Below are positions 6,876-14,952 of a stretch of 64,000 nt of DNA, one piece after another (within the stretch, counting starts at the first letter, position 1; every line of letters starts with the position of its first letter). The notes beneath the pieces are model-generated. The model had not been told where the DNA came from and ran no database searches. It saw only the letters and a program-made list of their open reading frames with translations. The stretch is taken from the NCBI RefSeq assembly GCF_023805255.1, contig NZ_JAMSCK010000003.1, forward strand, positions 186,001 through 250,000. The letters are read 5' to 3'. The DNA comes from Gramella jeungdoensis. Its GTDB lineage: Bacteria; Bacteroidota; Bacteroidia; Flavobacteriales; Flavobacteriaceae. The translations under genes and the position numbers were made by a program.

Positions 6876-7519
6876 GATTCATTATTATTCCCTGAAGGCA
6901 AGGCATACACACAGGTGAAATTCTCAAATTCAAGGAATTCCACATCGAACCAGGAATCAATTCCGTTATATCTCACATGAGTGGTGGTTTTGGAATCATC
7001 AAAATCGAAATCGGTCACATTTATATGTTGCAGAAAGCCGATTCCCGGTTGTGCCAGGAGCTTATAAACAGATTCCTTTGCTCCCCAGACAATGGTAAGT
7101 TTTCGAATAAGTGCCTCCTCATTCGCAAGAGTATGATATTCGTCTAAAGGAGTAAATTTATTAGCAATCTTAAGTATTTTTTCCCGCTGCTTTTCAATAT
7201 CTATCCCAACATGATCTTCGCTGACGATAATAGCAGTAAAATTGAAGGAATGGGTGATTGAAATATATTTGTTATCCACCAGATGAGGCTTACCCAGATC
7301 GTCATAATAAAGATCTTCGTCCACATAGCCTGCTTCGGCCATTAAGTGTCTTATGCTCATAAAACCCCGGCGATGGATCTCAGATTTCATTCCGTCTACA
7401 CGTCTCTGGCAGTGTGGAGTAAGCCTTATCCCCTCGGCGAGCCATTCGTAAGGTTCTTCCACCTTCCAAATGAAGGCTTTAGTATGCTTGTTTACTGTTA
7501 TTGTTTTGTAAAGAGGCAT
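6869..7519 (-). CDS. 4'-phosphopantetheinyl transferase (Sfp-type)
   Basis: Transfers the phosphopantetheine arm from CoA to acyl or peptidyl carrier proteins. At 216 residues it matches the two-lobed Sfp type. The Mg-binding residues are D107 and E109 in GIDIEK and E149 in WGAKESVYK. The upstream ISITHS segment matches the conserved CoA-contact histidine region. It starts close to and divergently from ahcY, and its 3' end overlaps the GGGP-synthase-like gene, so the two are one transcript. Confidence 0.9.
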   Translation of the reverse strand: MPLYKTITVNKHTKAFIWKVEEPYEWLAEGIRLTPHCQRRVDGMKSEIHRRGFMSIRHLMAEAGYVDEDLYYDDLGKPHLVDNKYISITHSFNFTAIIVSEDHVGIDIEKQREKILKIANKFTPLDEYHTLANEEALIRKLTIVWGAKESVYKLLAQPGIGFLQHINVTDFDFDDSKTTTHVRYNGIDSWFDVEFLEFENFTCVYALPSGNNNESW

Positions 7520-7539
7520 AAATTTTATAAGAGTTTCCG

Positions 7540-7547
7540 TATTTTTG
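7540..7547 (+). promoter_or_regulatory. Probable -7 promoter box of ahcY
   Basis: TATTTTTG fits TAnnTTTG. Transcription would begin near 7552-7555, which leaves almost no leader for the ATG at 7558 and supports the ATG at 7582. No TTG at the right distance upstream. Confidence 0.4.
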
Positions 7548-7581
7548 CAGCGATTAAATGCTAATATTCAAATATAATAAT

Positions 7582-8898
7582 ATGTCGACTAAAACAGTGC
7601 CTTATACCAAGTATAAAGTAAAAGATATTTCCCTGGCTGAATGGGGACGAAGAGAGATCGAACTCGCGGAAGCCGAAATGCCGGGACTTATGGCACTTCG
7701 TGAAGAATACGGAAAGCAAAAACCTCTGAAAGGAGCCAGAATTGCCGGATGTTTACATATGACCATTCAAACCGCAGTTCTTATCGAAACCCTTGTGGAG
7801 CTTGGTGCTGAAGTTACCTGGAGTTCATGTAATATCTTTTCTACCCAGGATCATGCTGCTGCCGCGATCGCCGCTGCTGGAATTTCAGTTTATGCATGGA
7901 AAGGAATGACCGAAGAGGAATTCAACTGGTGTATAGAGCAAACGCTTTTCTTTGGGGAAGAGCGCAAACCTCTTAATATGATCCTTGACGATGGTGGAGA
8001 CCTTACCAATATGGTGCTTGATGAATATCCTGAACTTGGCAAGGACATCAAAGGACTTTCAGAAGAGACTACCACAGGAGTTCACAGACTTTATGAGCGT
8101 ATGAGAAAAGGAACACTTCCTATGCCCGCGATCAACGTGAACGACTCTGTTACCAAGTCGAAATTTGACAATAAATACGGATGCCGCGAAAGCTCTGTAG
8201 ATGCTATTCGCCGTGCCACCGATGTAATGATAGCCGGAAAGCGTGTAGTTGTTTGTGGCTATGGGGATGTTGGTAAGGGTACCGCTGCTTCCTTCAGAGG
8301 AGCAGGTGCAATTGTTACTGTTACCGAGATAGATCCTATTTGTGCACTTCAAGCTGCAATGGATGGCTATGAGGTAAAGAAACTGGAGACCGTTCTTCCT
8401 AAAGCCGATATCGTAGTTACCGCGACAGGTAATAAAGATATAGTTACGGGAACCCATTTTGAAGCGATGAAAGACAAGACCATCGTTTGTAATATTGGGC
8501 ATTTTGACAACGAGATCGATGTTGCCTGGCTGAAGCAAAACCATGGCGATACTAAAGTGGAGATCAAACCACAGGTAGACAAGTATACCGTAAACGGAAA
8601 AGACATCATCCTGCTTGCAGAAGGAAGACTTGTGAACCTTGGATGTGCAACCGGTCACCCTAGTTTTGTGATGAGTAACTCATTCACCAACCAGACCCTG
8701 GCACAAATCGAACTTTGGAATAATACTGACAAGTACGAGAACAAGGTTTATATGCTACCAAAACATTTAGATGAAAAAGTGGCGAAACTACACCTTGAAA
8801 GAATTGGTGTGGAACTTACCGAACTTAAACAGGACCAGGCCGAGTATATTGGTGTTGAAGTTAAAGGGCCATTCAAGCCTGAATACTACAGATATTAA
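7582..8898 (+). CDS. ahcY: Adenosylhomocysteinase (SAH hydrolase)
   Basis: Splits S-adenosylhomocysteine into adenosine and homocysteine with bound NAD+, sustaining SAM-dependent methylation. Signature segments include [34 protein letters not shown] and the NAD-binding loop [12 protein letters not shown], and the C-terminus ends in the family's [12 protein letters not shown] prefer the ATG at 7582 (438 residues, MSTKTVPY) over an in-frame ATG at 7558, because the putative promoter box ends at 7547 and homologues begin here. It is monocistronic, with a strong terminator downstream. Confidence 0.97.
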   Translation: MSTKTVPYTKYKVKDISLAEWGRREIELAEAEMPGLMALREEYGKQKPLKGARIAGCLHMTIQTAVLIETLVELGAEVTWSSCNIFSTQDHAAAAIAAAGISVYAWKGMTEEEFNWCIEQTLFFGEERKPLNMILDDGGDLTNMVLDEYPELGKDIKGLSEETTTGVHRLYERMRKGTLPMPAINVNDSVTKSKFDNKYGCRESSVDAIRRATDVMIAGKRVVVCGYGDVGKGTAASFRGAGAIVTVTEIDPICALQAAMDGYEVKKLETVLPKADIVVTATGNKDIVTGTHFEAMKDKTIVCNIGHFDNEIDVAWLKQNHGDTKVEIKPQVDKYTVNGKDIILLAEGRLVNLGCATGHPSFVMSNSFTNQTLAQIELWNNTDKYENKVYMLPKHLDEKVAKLHLERIGVELTELKQDQAEYIGVEVKGPFKPEYYRY

Positions 8899-8938
8899 AA
8901 ACTGGTTTAGAAGTAGTACTTTTAAATCTTAAGAATTA

Positions 8939-8961
8939 AGCCCTCGCCAACCGCGAGGGCT
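8939..8961 (+). terminator. Terminator after ahcY
   Basis: Nine-base GC-rich stem (AGCCCTCGC with GCGAGGGCT) and five-base loop, followed by TTTTATTTT. Confidence 0.85.
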
Positions 8962-9007
8962 TTTTATTTTAAATCTTAGTATCTTAGGTAGCCTTAAAAT
9001 AAACATT

Positions 9008-10810
9008 ATGTCTAAAAGAATATTAGCTGTGGTCTTATTCAGCTTCCTTGTCTTAACCGGATGCAAAGACGATAGTAAAAATGCTTCTGCCGAAAATGAG
9101 AAAAATGCCGTAAGCGCAAAGTTCGATACCATACTTCATAATTATTATGAAGACGGCTTACGCCTTAACCCAATAGCCGCCACCACTTCAGGCGATATGA
9201 GGTATAATGATAAGTTCCCGGACTTTCTTTCGGATGAATACGAGGATAGTCTGAGAAATTACTATACCACTTACCGCGATCTGGCTTCACAGATTGCCGA
9301 TGAAGACCTTAGTGAAAGTGAAAGAATGAGCAAAGACATTCTTCTGTGGGAATGTGAGATCAATCTCGAATCCATGCAATTCGAGAAGGATAAATATATG
9401 CCCATAGACCAGATGTGGAGTGTTAACCTTTTTATGGGGCAGCTAGCCAGTGGGGCCAGTGCTCAGCCATTTAAAACCGTAGAGGATTATGAGAACTGGC
9501 TAAAAAGAGTGGATGGTTTTATTACATGGATGGAGTCCGCCGAGGAAAATATGAGAGAAGGAATGCAGCAGGGTTATGTACTTCCAGCATCCCTTATAAG
9601 AAAGGTAATTCCTCAAATGGAATCTATGACCACTGAAGATGTTGAAAATCATCTTTTTTACGGACCATTGGACAGGCTTCCTGAAGACTTTTCAGAAGAA
9701 GAAAAAGAAAGGATTACTTCAGAATACAAAACAATGATTACCGAAAAGGTGATCCCGGCCTATAAGAGGATGCATGCTTTTATGAAAGACGAATATCTTC
9801 CTCAGGGAAGAAAAACCAGCGGAATTGCTGATATTCCGGAAGGTGAAGAATATTACAGGCATCAGATAAAACGATACACCACTACCGATATGACTGCTGA
9901 AGAAATTCATCAGCTAGGCCTTAGCGAAGTGGAAAGAATCTCAAGCGAGATGGAAAAAGTAAAGCAGGAAGTAGGTTATAAAGGTGACCTTAAATCTTTC
10001 TTCAATTATGTTAGAGAGAACAAAGAACTGATGCCTTATGATTCTCCGGAAGAAGTGATCGCGCATTTTGAAGAGATCCATGAACGAATGAAACCAAATA
10101 TAGATAAGCTTTTCAAGCTAACTCCAAAAACTCCTTTTGAAGTAAGGAGAACTGAAGAGTTCAGGGAAGAGTCATCAAGCGCCGAATACAACCAGGGCTC
10201 TCTGGATGGCACGAGACCTGGGATCTTTTATGTGCCTATCCCTGATGCTTCTGCCTATAACATCTATAGCGATGAATCCCTGTTCCTTCACGAGGCCATC
10301 CCGGGACATCATTACCAGATATCGTTGACCCAGGAAAATGAGGACCTGCCAGACTTCAGAAAGACCCTTTGGTATAGTGGTTATGGGGAAGGCTGGGCCC
10401 TGTATGCGGAATCGCTTGGAAAGGAACTAGGCCTTTATACCGATCCCTACCAGTATTTCGGAATGCTGGGAGCTGAAATGCACAGGGCTGTAAGGCTCGT
10501 GGTAGACACCGGTCTTCACAGTAAGGGCTGGACACGGGAAGAAGCCATTCAGTATTCACTGGATAACGAAGCAGAACCAAAGGCAAGCATTATCTCAGAG
10601 ATCGAAAGATATATGGCCAATCCCGGCCAGGCGCTTTCATATAAGATAGGTCAGTTAAAGATCCGTGAATTAAGAGACAGAGCTAAAAAAGAGCTTGGAG
10701 ATAAGTTCGATATACGGGAATACCATAAACAGGTGCTGGAGACAGGCTGTGTCCCACTTCAGTTGCTCGAAGACAAGATCAACCGATGGATAGATGAGCA
10801 AAAGTCCTGA
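9008..10810 (+). CDS. DUF885 family lipoprotein, probable metallopeptidase
   Basis: A 600-residue lipoprotein: signal peptide with lipobox LTGC (Cys19), then the DUF885 domain. The conserved motif HEAIPGHH at 428-435 supplies a zinc-binding HExxxxH-like pattern, and GYGEGWALYAE about 30 residues later contains the downstream glutamate typical of the family. DUF885 is distantly related to gluzincin peptidases, so a periplasmic peptidase or dipeptidase role is expected, but the substrate is unknown. It is monocistronic between two terminators. Confidence 0.85.
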   Translation: MSKRILAVVLFSFLVLTGCKDDSKNASAENEKNAVSAKFDTILHNYYEDGLRLNPIAATTSGDMRYNDKFPDFLSDEYEDSLRNYYTTYRDLASQIADEDLSESERMSKDILLWECEINLESMQFEKDKYMPIDQMWSVNLFMGQLASGASAQPFKTVEDYENWLKRVDGFITWMESAEENMREGMQQGYVLPASLIRKVIPQMESMTTEDVENHLFYGPLDRLPEDFSEEEKERITSEYKTMITEKVIPAYKRMHAFMKDEYLPQGRKTSGIADIPEGEEYYRHQIKRYTTTDMTAEEIHQLGLSEVERISSEMEKVKQEVGYKGDLKSFFNYVRENKELMPYDSPEEVIAHFEEIHERMKPNIDKLFKLTPKTPFEVRRTEEFREESSSAEYNQGSLDGTRPGIFYVPIPDASAYNIYSDESLFLHEAIPGHHYQISLTQENEDLPDFRKTLWYSGYGEGWALYAESLGKELGLYTDPYQYFGMLGAEMHRAVRLVVDTGLHSKGWTREEAIQYSLDNEAEPKASIISEIERYMANPGQALSYKIGQLKIRELRDRAKKELGDKFDIREYHKQVLETGCVPLQLLEDKINRWIDEQKS

Positions 10811-10822
10811 AAACACCATAAG

Positions 10823-10840
10823 AGCCCTTACATAAGGGCT
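10823..10840 (+). terminator. Terminator after the DUF885 gene
   Basis: Stem AGCCCTT (10823-10829) with AAGGGCT (10834-10840), followed by TTTATTTTTA. Confidence 0.8.
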
Positions 10841-11066
10841 TTTATTTTTATAATCATATTTGAGTATAACGAGATAAGAAGATTTAAATTTCCGGTCTGA
10901 AATTAATTATAGCATCATTTTTTCTAATCTCCAGAATATAAGTCAATCCTGATTTCTGGTTTAAATCATTAACAGATTCTCAACATATTATTTAAATTCA
11001 TCTTAATTTTTCATTCATTTAACTATTTATCAGTAATTTAGGGTATAAATTTAAAATAATCAACCT

Positions 11067-11549
11067 ATGAAATTTCTAAAGTTAATTCCCTTATTTGCGC
11101 TAATGTGTTTTATAGGATGTGACAATCCTAACAAGGAAGACGCAGACGATATGGAAGAAATGGAGGTCCGTGATCCTTCGGAAACAAATAAAGAATGGAT
11201 GGATGCCTGGAACGCTAACGATCCTGATAAGCTCCAGAGCCTTACCGCAGAGAACGCGGTGCTTTATTTGGATGGAGAAGCATACCCTACAGACAGTATT
11301 AATCCATGGTATAATAATAATGCTCCTATGATGAGGGATCTTAAAACGTCTCCGGAGCTTAAATACTCCAGTGATAGCATCGCCTATGAAGCCGGAACCT
11401 ATCGTCATATGGTGAAGGAAGACAGCCTTAACACTCCTCATGAAGGAACCTATACGGTAATCTGGGAGCGTGATGAGGATGACTGGAAGGTAAGATTTAT
11501 GAATATCACAGAAAAGCATACCGATACGACGGCCACTGAAAATGAATAA
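11067..11549 (+). CDS. SnoaL/DUF4440-like (NTF2 fold) lipoprotein
   Basis: A 160-residue lipoprotein with lipobox FIGC (Cys18) and an acidic linker. From about residue 38 it has the NTF2-like layout: helix with NKEWMDAWNANDPDKLQSL, strand ENAVLYLDG, and a C-terminal pair of strands GTYTVIWERDEDDWKVRFMNIT. This is the SnoaL/DUF4440 type, used as a small-molecule pocket or small enzyme. No catalytic set is evident. It is monocistronic, with about 250 AT-rich bases upstream and a strong bidirectional terminator downstream. Confidence 0.75.
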   Translation: MKFLKLIPLFALMCFIGCDNPNKEDADDMEEMEVRDPSETNKEWMDAWNANDPDKLQSLTAENAVLYLDGEAYPTDSINPWYNNNAPMMRDLKTSPELKYSSDSIAYEAGTYRHMVKEDSLNTPHEGTYTVIWERDEDDWKVRFMNITEKHTDTTATENE

Positions 11550-11571
11550 GTAGAACAGAATATTAAGCAAG

Positions 11572-11605
11572 AAAAAACCCTTTCTAGTTTTAGAAAGGGT
11601 TTTTT
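11572..11605. terminator. Bidirectional terminator
   Basis: Fifteen-base perfect stem (11572-11586 with 11591-11605) with A-run on one side and T-run on the other. It serves the plus-strand lipoprotein gene and the converging minus-strand small gene. Confidence 0.85.
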
Positions 11606-11624
11606 AATGAATTTAGGATCTGAC

Positions 11625-11858
11625 TTAATTAAGTGATAACTGGAAGTTCTTCATCATTTTGTAGATACACTTGAAAACGAATTTCCTTTTAGGTTTAAAG
11701 GCTTTTTTCTCAAAGCGAAATTTGATGAATTTACTTCCCGGTTGATCATTGGAAAGATTGTAGTTGGTCCCATCCAGAACAAAACGGGTTCGTTCAGAAA
11801 AGATGAAATCAGACACATACTTCTTTACCAGTCTGCGTTTTCCCGATGAGCCTTTCAT
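11625..11858 (-). CDS. Small basic hypothetical protein
   Basis: I do not recognise this 77-residue protein. It is strongly basic, with lysine/arginine clusters at both ends (KGSSGKRRLVKK and FEKKAFKPKRKF), no signal peptide and no clear membrane segment. Support for a real gene is positional: it has a proper ATG, ends 20 bases before a bidirectional terminator, and a box TATCTTTT close to TAnnTTTG lies about 25 bases upstream of the start. RNA or ribosome binding would suit its charge, but that is a guess. Confidence 0.5.
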   Translation of the reverse strand: MKGSSGKRRLVKKYVSDFIFSERTRFVLDGTNYNLSNDQPGSKFIKFRFEKKAFKPKRKFVFKCIYKMMKNFQLSLN

Positions 11859-12060
11859 ATCTTTTTGGTTTTAGTTAGTGATATAAAAGATACGAAAAAT
11901 TTGATTTAAGCCATTGCTACTAAAAACTCTATTTAATTTTAAAGCAAAAAAACTTCTTTACTTTGCCAGGTAAGTGCCCATATTTAAAGCTTTTTTTAAA
12001 TAAAGATATCCTATTAAGCCCCCTTTCAAGACCTAACTAAAAATCTGTGGATTAAAAGAT

Positions 12061-12789
12061 CTATCCAGCCATATTGTAGATACCTACTAGTGAAATCGTA
12101 TCTACAAGGCCATGTACAAGAATTAATGGCCAGATACGTCGCCCGTTAACAATGTATGCAACGCCAAATATTATCCCGATAATTGTGGTGGTAATTATTC
12201 CGCTTACACCCTGGTAGGCATGAATTCCTCCAAAGATTAAAGCACTTATTGCTACGGCCGCATACACAGATAATTTTCCAGCTCCAAAAAGAATTTCCAG
12301 AGAATTTATAAAGAAGGCCCTGAATACAAGTTCTTCTAGAAATGCCGCAGTGATCCAGACTGCAATGAGTGCTGAAATTAATTCAGGAAGATTTTGTTTT
12401 AAAATATATAAATGAGAAATATTTATTTCTCCCCAAACTTCTTTCACCCATGGGTCTATAAAAGCTGAGTATAGAAGGATAGACAGAAAACATCCTATCC
12501 CAACAAGAACAGGCTGCCACCAGTTAGCAGGCTTTGCAAGTCCCAGGTCGCTCCATGACCATTCAAATATCTTCTTATTGAAATATACAACCACAGCCAT
12601 AAGCATGGAGTTAAGCCAGTACAACCAGTTACCCGGACTGCTTCTGTCAAGCAATTCTCCACTGAAAAAAGTATGGGAAATATAATTCAAGATAAAATAT
12701 CCTGCCAGAAGAAACATCACACACAGGCCTATAAAATTCTTTTGGTCTGCTGAATACCTTCGTAACCGGGCTGGAAGTTTCGCCTGCAT
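12061..12789 (-). CDS. CPBP-family (Abi/Rce1-like) intramembrane metalloprotease
   Basis: A 242-residue polytopic membrane protein with about seven hydrophobic segments. The CPBP motifs are present: EELVFR at 152-157 (catalytic glutamates plus Arg), then FGGIHAY with a histidine, and LVHGLVDT near the C-terminus with the last histidine. The family includes CAAX prenyl endopeptidases and bacteriocin-immunity proteins; in Bacteroidota its substrates are mostly unknown. It is monocistronic. Confidence 0.88.
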   Translation of the reverse strand: MQAKLPARLRRYSADQKNFIGLCVMFLLAGYFILNYISHTFFSGELLDRSSPGNWLYWLNSMLMAVVVYFNKKIFEWSWSDLGLAKPANWWQPVLVGIGCFLSILLYSAFIDPWVKEVWGEINISHLYILKQNLPELISALIAVWITAAFLEELVFRAFFINSLEILFGAGKLSVYAAVAISALIFGGIHAYQGVSGIITTTIIGIIFGVAYIVNGRRIWPLILVHGLVDTISLVGIYNMAG

Positions 12790-12953
12790 TATTTGTAGTT
12801 TATTTAGCTTTCTTTCATATAGAATTCTGAAGTTTTCGAATTTAAAATAAAAATGAGATCATAAAAAGAATGAATTATTAAATTTTTTAATAAAGATGAA
12901 ATTCAGAGATGGAATGCCAGACAAGCTAATTCCTTATATTTACAAAAAAAGTA

Positions 12954-13388
12954 ATGTCTTTGAAAAAGCTTTTGAAAGAGAAAGGATATCACCGTATTAA
13001 ATTAACATATACCAGGACTAATCACCTGGAACTGGTTGCAAAGATCAACAATATAGAAGGGAATTTTATACTGGATACCGGGGCCTCAAGTACCTGTGTT
13101 GGGCTGGATGCTGTGGAGCATTTTGATCTCCTGCCTGAAGACAGCGACATAAAAGCCGCGGGGGCCGGAGCCACCAACATGCTCACCCAGATCTCCCAGA
13201 AGAACAGTATCGAAATAAAAGGCTGGAAAAAGAAGAAGGTAGACCTTGTGCTATTTGATCTTAAACATGTTAACGAGGCACTCGTAAATCATAAGGCCGA
13301 AAGAGTACACGGAATCATTGGGGCCGATATCCTTAAAAAAGGAAAAGCTATTATAGACTACAAGAATAAGGCACTCTATCTTAAATAA
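12954..13388 (+). CDS. Retropepsin-like clan AA aspartic protease
   Basis: A 144-residue protein with a single-lobe retropepsin-like domain. The active-site motif is ILDTGASSTCVG with catalytic D41, and the second conserved segment is HGIIGADILKKGKAIIDYKN, the hydrophobic-hydrophobic-Gly pattern before the C-terminal strand. Like retroviral proteases it should work as a dimer. No signal peptide, so cytoplasmic. No reverse transcriptase, integrase or repeats are nearby, so this is a cellular member. A tiny membrane-protein frame follows before the shared terminator. Confidence 0.85.
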   Translation: MSLKKLLKEKGYHRIKLTYTRTNHLELVAKINNIEGNFILDTGASSTCVGLDAVEHFDLLPEDSDIKAAGAGATNMLTQISQKNSIEIKGWKKKKVDLVLFDLKHVNEALVNHKAERVHGIIGADILKKGKAIIDYKNKALYLK

Positions 13389-13435
13389 GGGGAAATTTCC
13401 CCGTTGACCCGCCCTGCTTTAATTGATAGATTTGA

Positions 13436-13561
13436 TTGGTTACAATTAATTCATACATCATCAAAAGCAAGCTCCTATCTCAACTCTTCTTTCTGATTCT
13501 AGCCATCCTGGTGGTAGGAGCTTTAATTTTGAACGTTGTTCGTTTGTTAGTTTTGTTTTAA
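13436..13561 (+). CDS. Possible tiny single-span membrane protein
   Basis: An open frame begins after a TGA at 13433, with TTG at 13436, and ends at TAA 13559-13561, 13 bases before a strong terminator. The peptide runs KSKLLSQLFFLILAILVVGAL and then LILNVVRLLVLF, a continuous hydrophobic span after a basic N-terminus. There is no ATG in frame; TTG at 13436 gives 41 residues, while ATT or ATC codons at 13445-13460 would give about 34-38. No homologue is known to me. A 9-base inverted repeat (13469-13477 with 13515-13523) lies inside. Confidence 0.35.
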   Translation: MVTINSYIIKSKLLSQLFFLILAILVVGALILNVVRLLVLF

Positions 13562-13574
13562 TTTTGTTAGAAAT

Positions 13575-13603
13575 AAAAAAGGTCCCGCGGCGGGACCTTT
13601 TTT
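13575..13603. terminator. Bidirectional terminator
   Basis: GGTCCCG pairs with CGGGACC around a 3-base loop, extended by AAAAAA and TTTTTT arms. It separates the plus-strand retropepsin unit from the converging sucB. Confidence 0.88.
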
Positions 13604-13626
13604 ATTCATTTATTATTCTGACCTCT

Positions 13627-14901
13627 CTATAATTCAAGAGCTCTTTTCACATCATTATCCATCAGTAATTCTTCAGGATTTTCAAGGGCTTCCTTAACGG
13701 CAACAAGGAATCCTACAGATTCTCTACCGTCAATGATCCTGTGATCGTAAGAAAGAGCTACATACATTATTGGCCTTATCTCCACATGACCATCAATAGC
13801 TACCGGTCTCTCCACGATATTATGCATTCCAAGAATGGCACTCTGCGGTGGATTGATTATTGGTGTTGAAAGCATCGACCCAAATACACCTCCATTTGTA
13901 ATGGTAAATGTACCCCCTGTCATTTCGTCTACGGTTATCTGTCCGTCACGAGCTCTAAGGGCAAGTCGTTTTACCTCATCCTCTACTCCACGGAAACTAA
14001 GGTTCTCTGCATTTCTTATCACGGGTACTGTAAGACCTTTAGGTCCTGAAACCGCGATACTGATATCCTTATAATCAAAGCTAATCACTTCTTTCCCGTC
14101 TATCATCGAGTTCACCGCAGGGAATTCCTCCAGTGCACGCACACAGGCAAGGGTAAAGAAAGACATGAATCCGAGGCTAACACCGTGTTTTTCCTTGAAT
14201 TCTTCCTTATATTTTTTACGCAAGGCGAAGATCGGCGACATATCCACTTCATTAAAAGTAGTAAGCATCGCGGTATCGTTCTTTGCACTTACCAGTCTTT
14301 CAGATAGCTTACGGCGGAACATAGACATTTTCTTACGTGATTCACCACGTTTTCCTGTTCCCGGAGTTCCCATAGAAGCTTTGGCTTCAACAGCATCTTC
14401 TTTGGTGATACGGCCGTCTTTACCCGAACCTTTCACTTCTTTTGGGTCTATTCCTTTTTCGTCCAGTATTTTCTTGGCTGCTGGAGAAGGACTTCCGGTA
14501 GCGTAAGTATCTTGTTTCTGGCTTGGAGTACTGCTTTTTGAAGGAGTCTCGGTCTTAGGCTCGGCTTTATCACTATCCTTTTTATCTTCTTTGGCTTCCT
14601 GACGCTCCTTCTCCTCCTGTTCTGCCGGCTTATCCTCTGAATCATCTCCACCTCCCGGTTTTTCGGCTTCGGTATCTATAAGGCATACCACCTCTCCAAC
14701 TTCTACCACATCACCTTCTTCGGCTTTCAGGGTAATGACCCCACTGGCTTCAGCGGGAAGTTCCAGTGTGGCTTTATCGCTGTCTACCTCGGCAATCGCC
14801 TGATCTTTTTCTACATAATCCCCGTCTTCTACCAGCCACTGTGCTATTTCAACTTCAGTGATGGATTCCCCGGGTGAAGGAACTTTCATTTCTAAGGCCA
14901 T
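13627..14901 (-). CDS. sucB: 2-oxoglutarate dehydrogenase E2 (dihydrolipoyl succinyltransferase)
   Basis: Core of the 2-oxoglutarate dehydrogenase complex; moves the succinyl group from lipoate to CoA in the TCA cycle. At 424 residues it has one N-terminal lipoyl domain with lipoyl-lysine K43 in DSDKATLE, a long Lys/Glu-rich linker (about 78-130), a peripheral-subunit binding domain ([25 protein letters not shown], split here from the linker) and the catalytic domain with H387 and D391 in [10 protein letters not shown]. It is downstream of sucA in the same unit, 51 bases away. Confidence 0.96.
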   Translation of the reverse strand: MALEMKVPSPGESITEVEIAQWLVEDGDYVEKDQAIAEVDSDKATLELPAEASGVITLKAEEGDVVEVGEVVCLIDTEAEKPGGGDDSEDKPAEQEEKERQEAKEDKKDSDKAEPKTETPSKSSTPSQKQDTYATGSPSPAAKKILDEKGIDPKEVKGSGKDGRITKEDAVEAKASMGTPGTGKRGESRKKMSMFRRKLSERLVSAKNDTAMLTTFNEVDMSPIFALRKKYKEEFKEKHGVSLGFMSFFTLACVRALEEFPAVNSMIDGKEVISFDYKDISIAVSGPKGLTVPVIRNAENLSFRGVEDEVKRLALRARDGQITVDEMTGGTFTITNGGVFGSMLSTPIINPPQSAILGMHNIVERPVAIDGHVEIRPIMYVALSYDHRIIDGRESVGFLVAVKEALENPEELLMDNDVKRALEL

Positions 14902-14952
14902 GATTATTCTCGTTTTTATTTTGGTTCCTGAACTTCAGGAAATCGTTGGTTC

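Noticed and set aside
12954-13388. Retroelement remnant
   Set aside because: The aspartic protease looks retroviral in motif but there is no reverse transcriptase, integrase or LTR around it.
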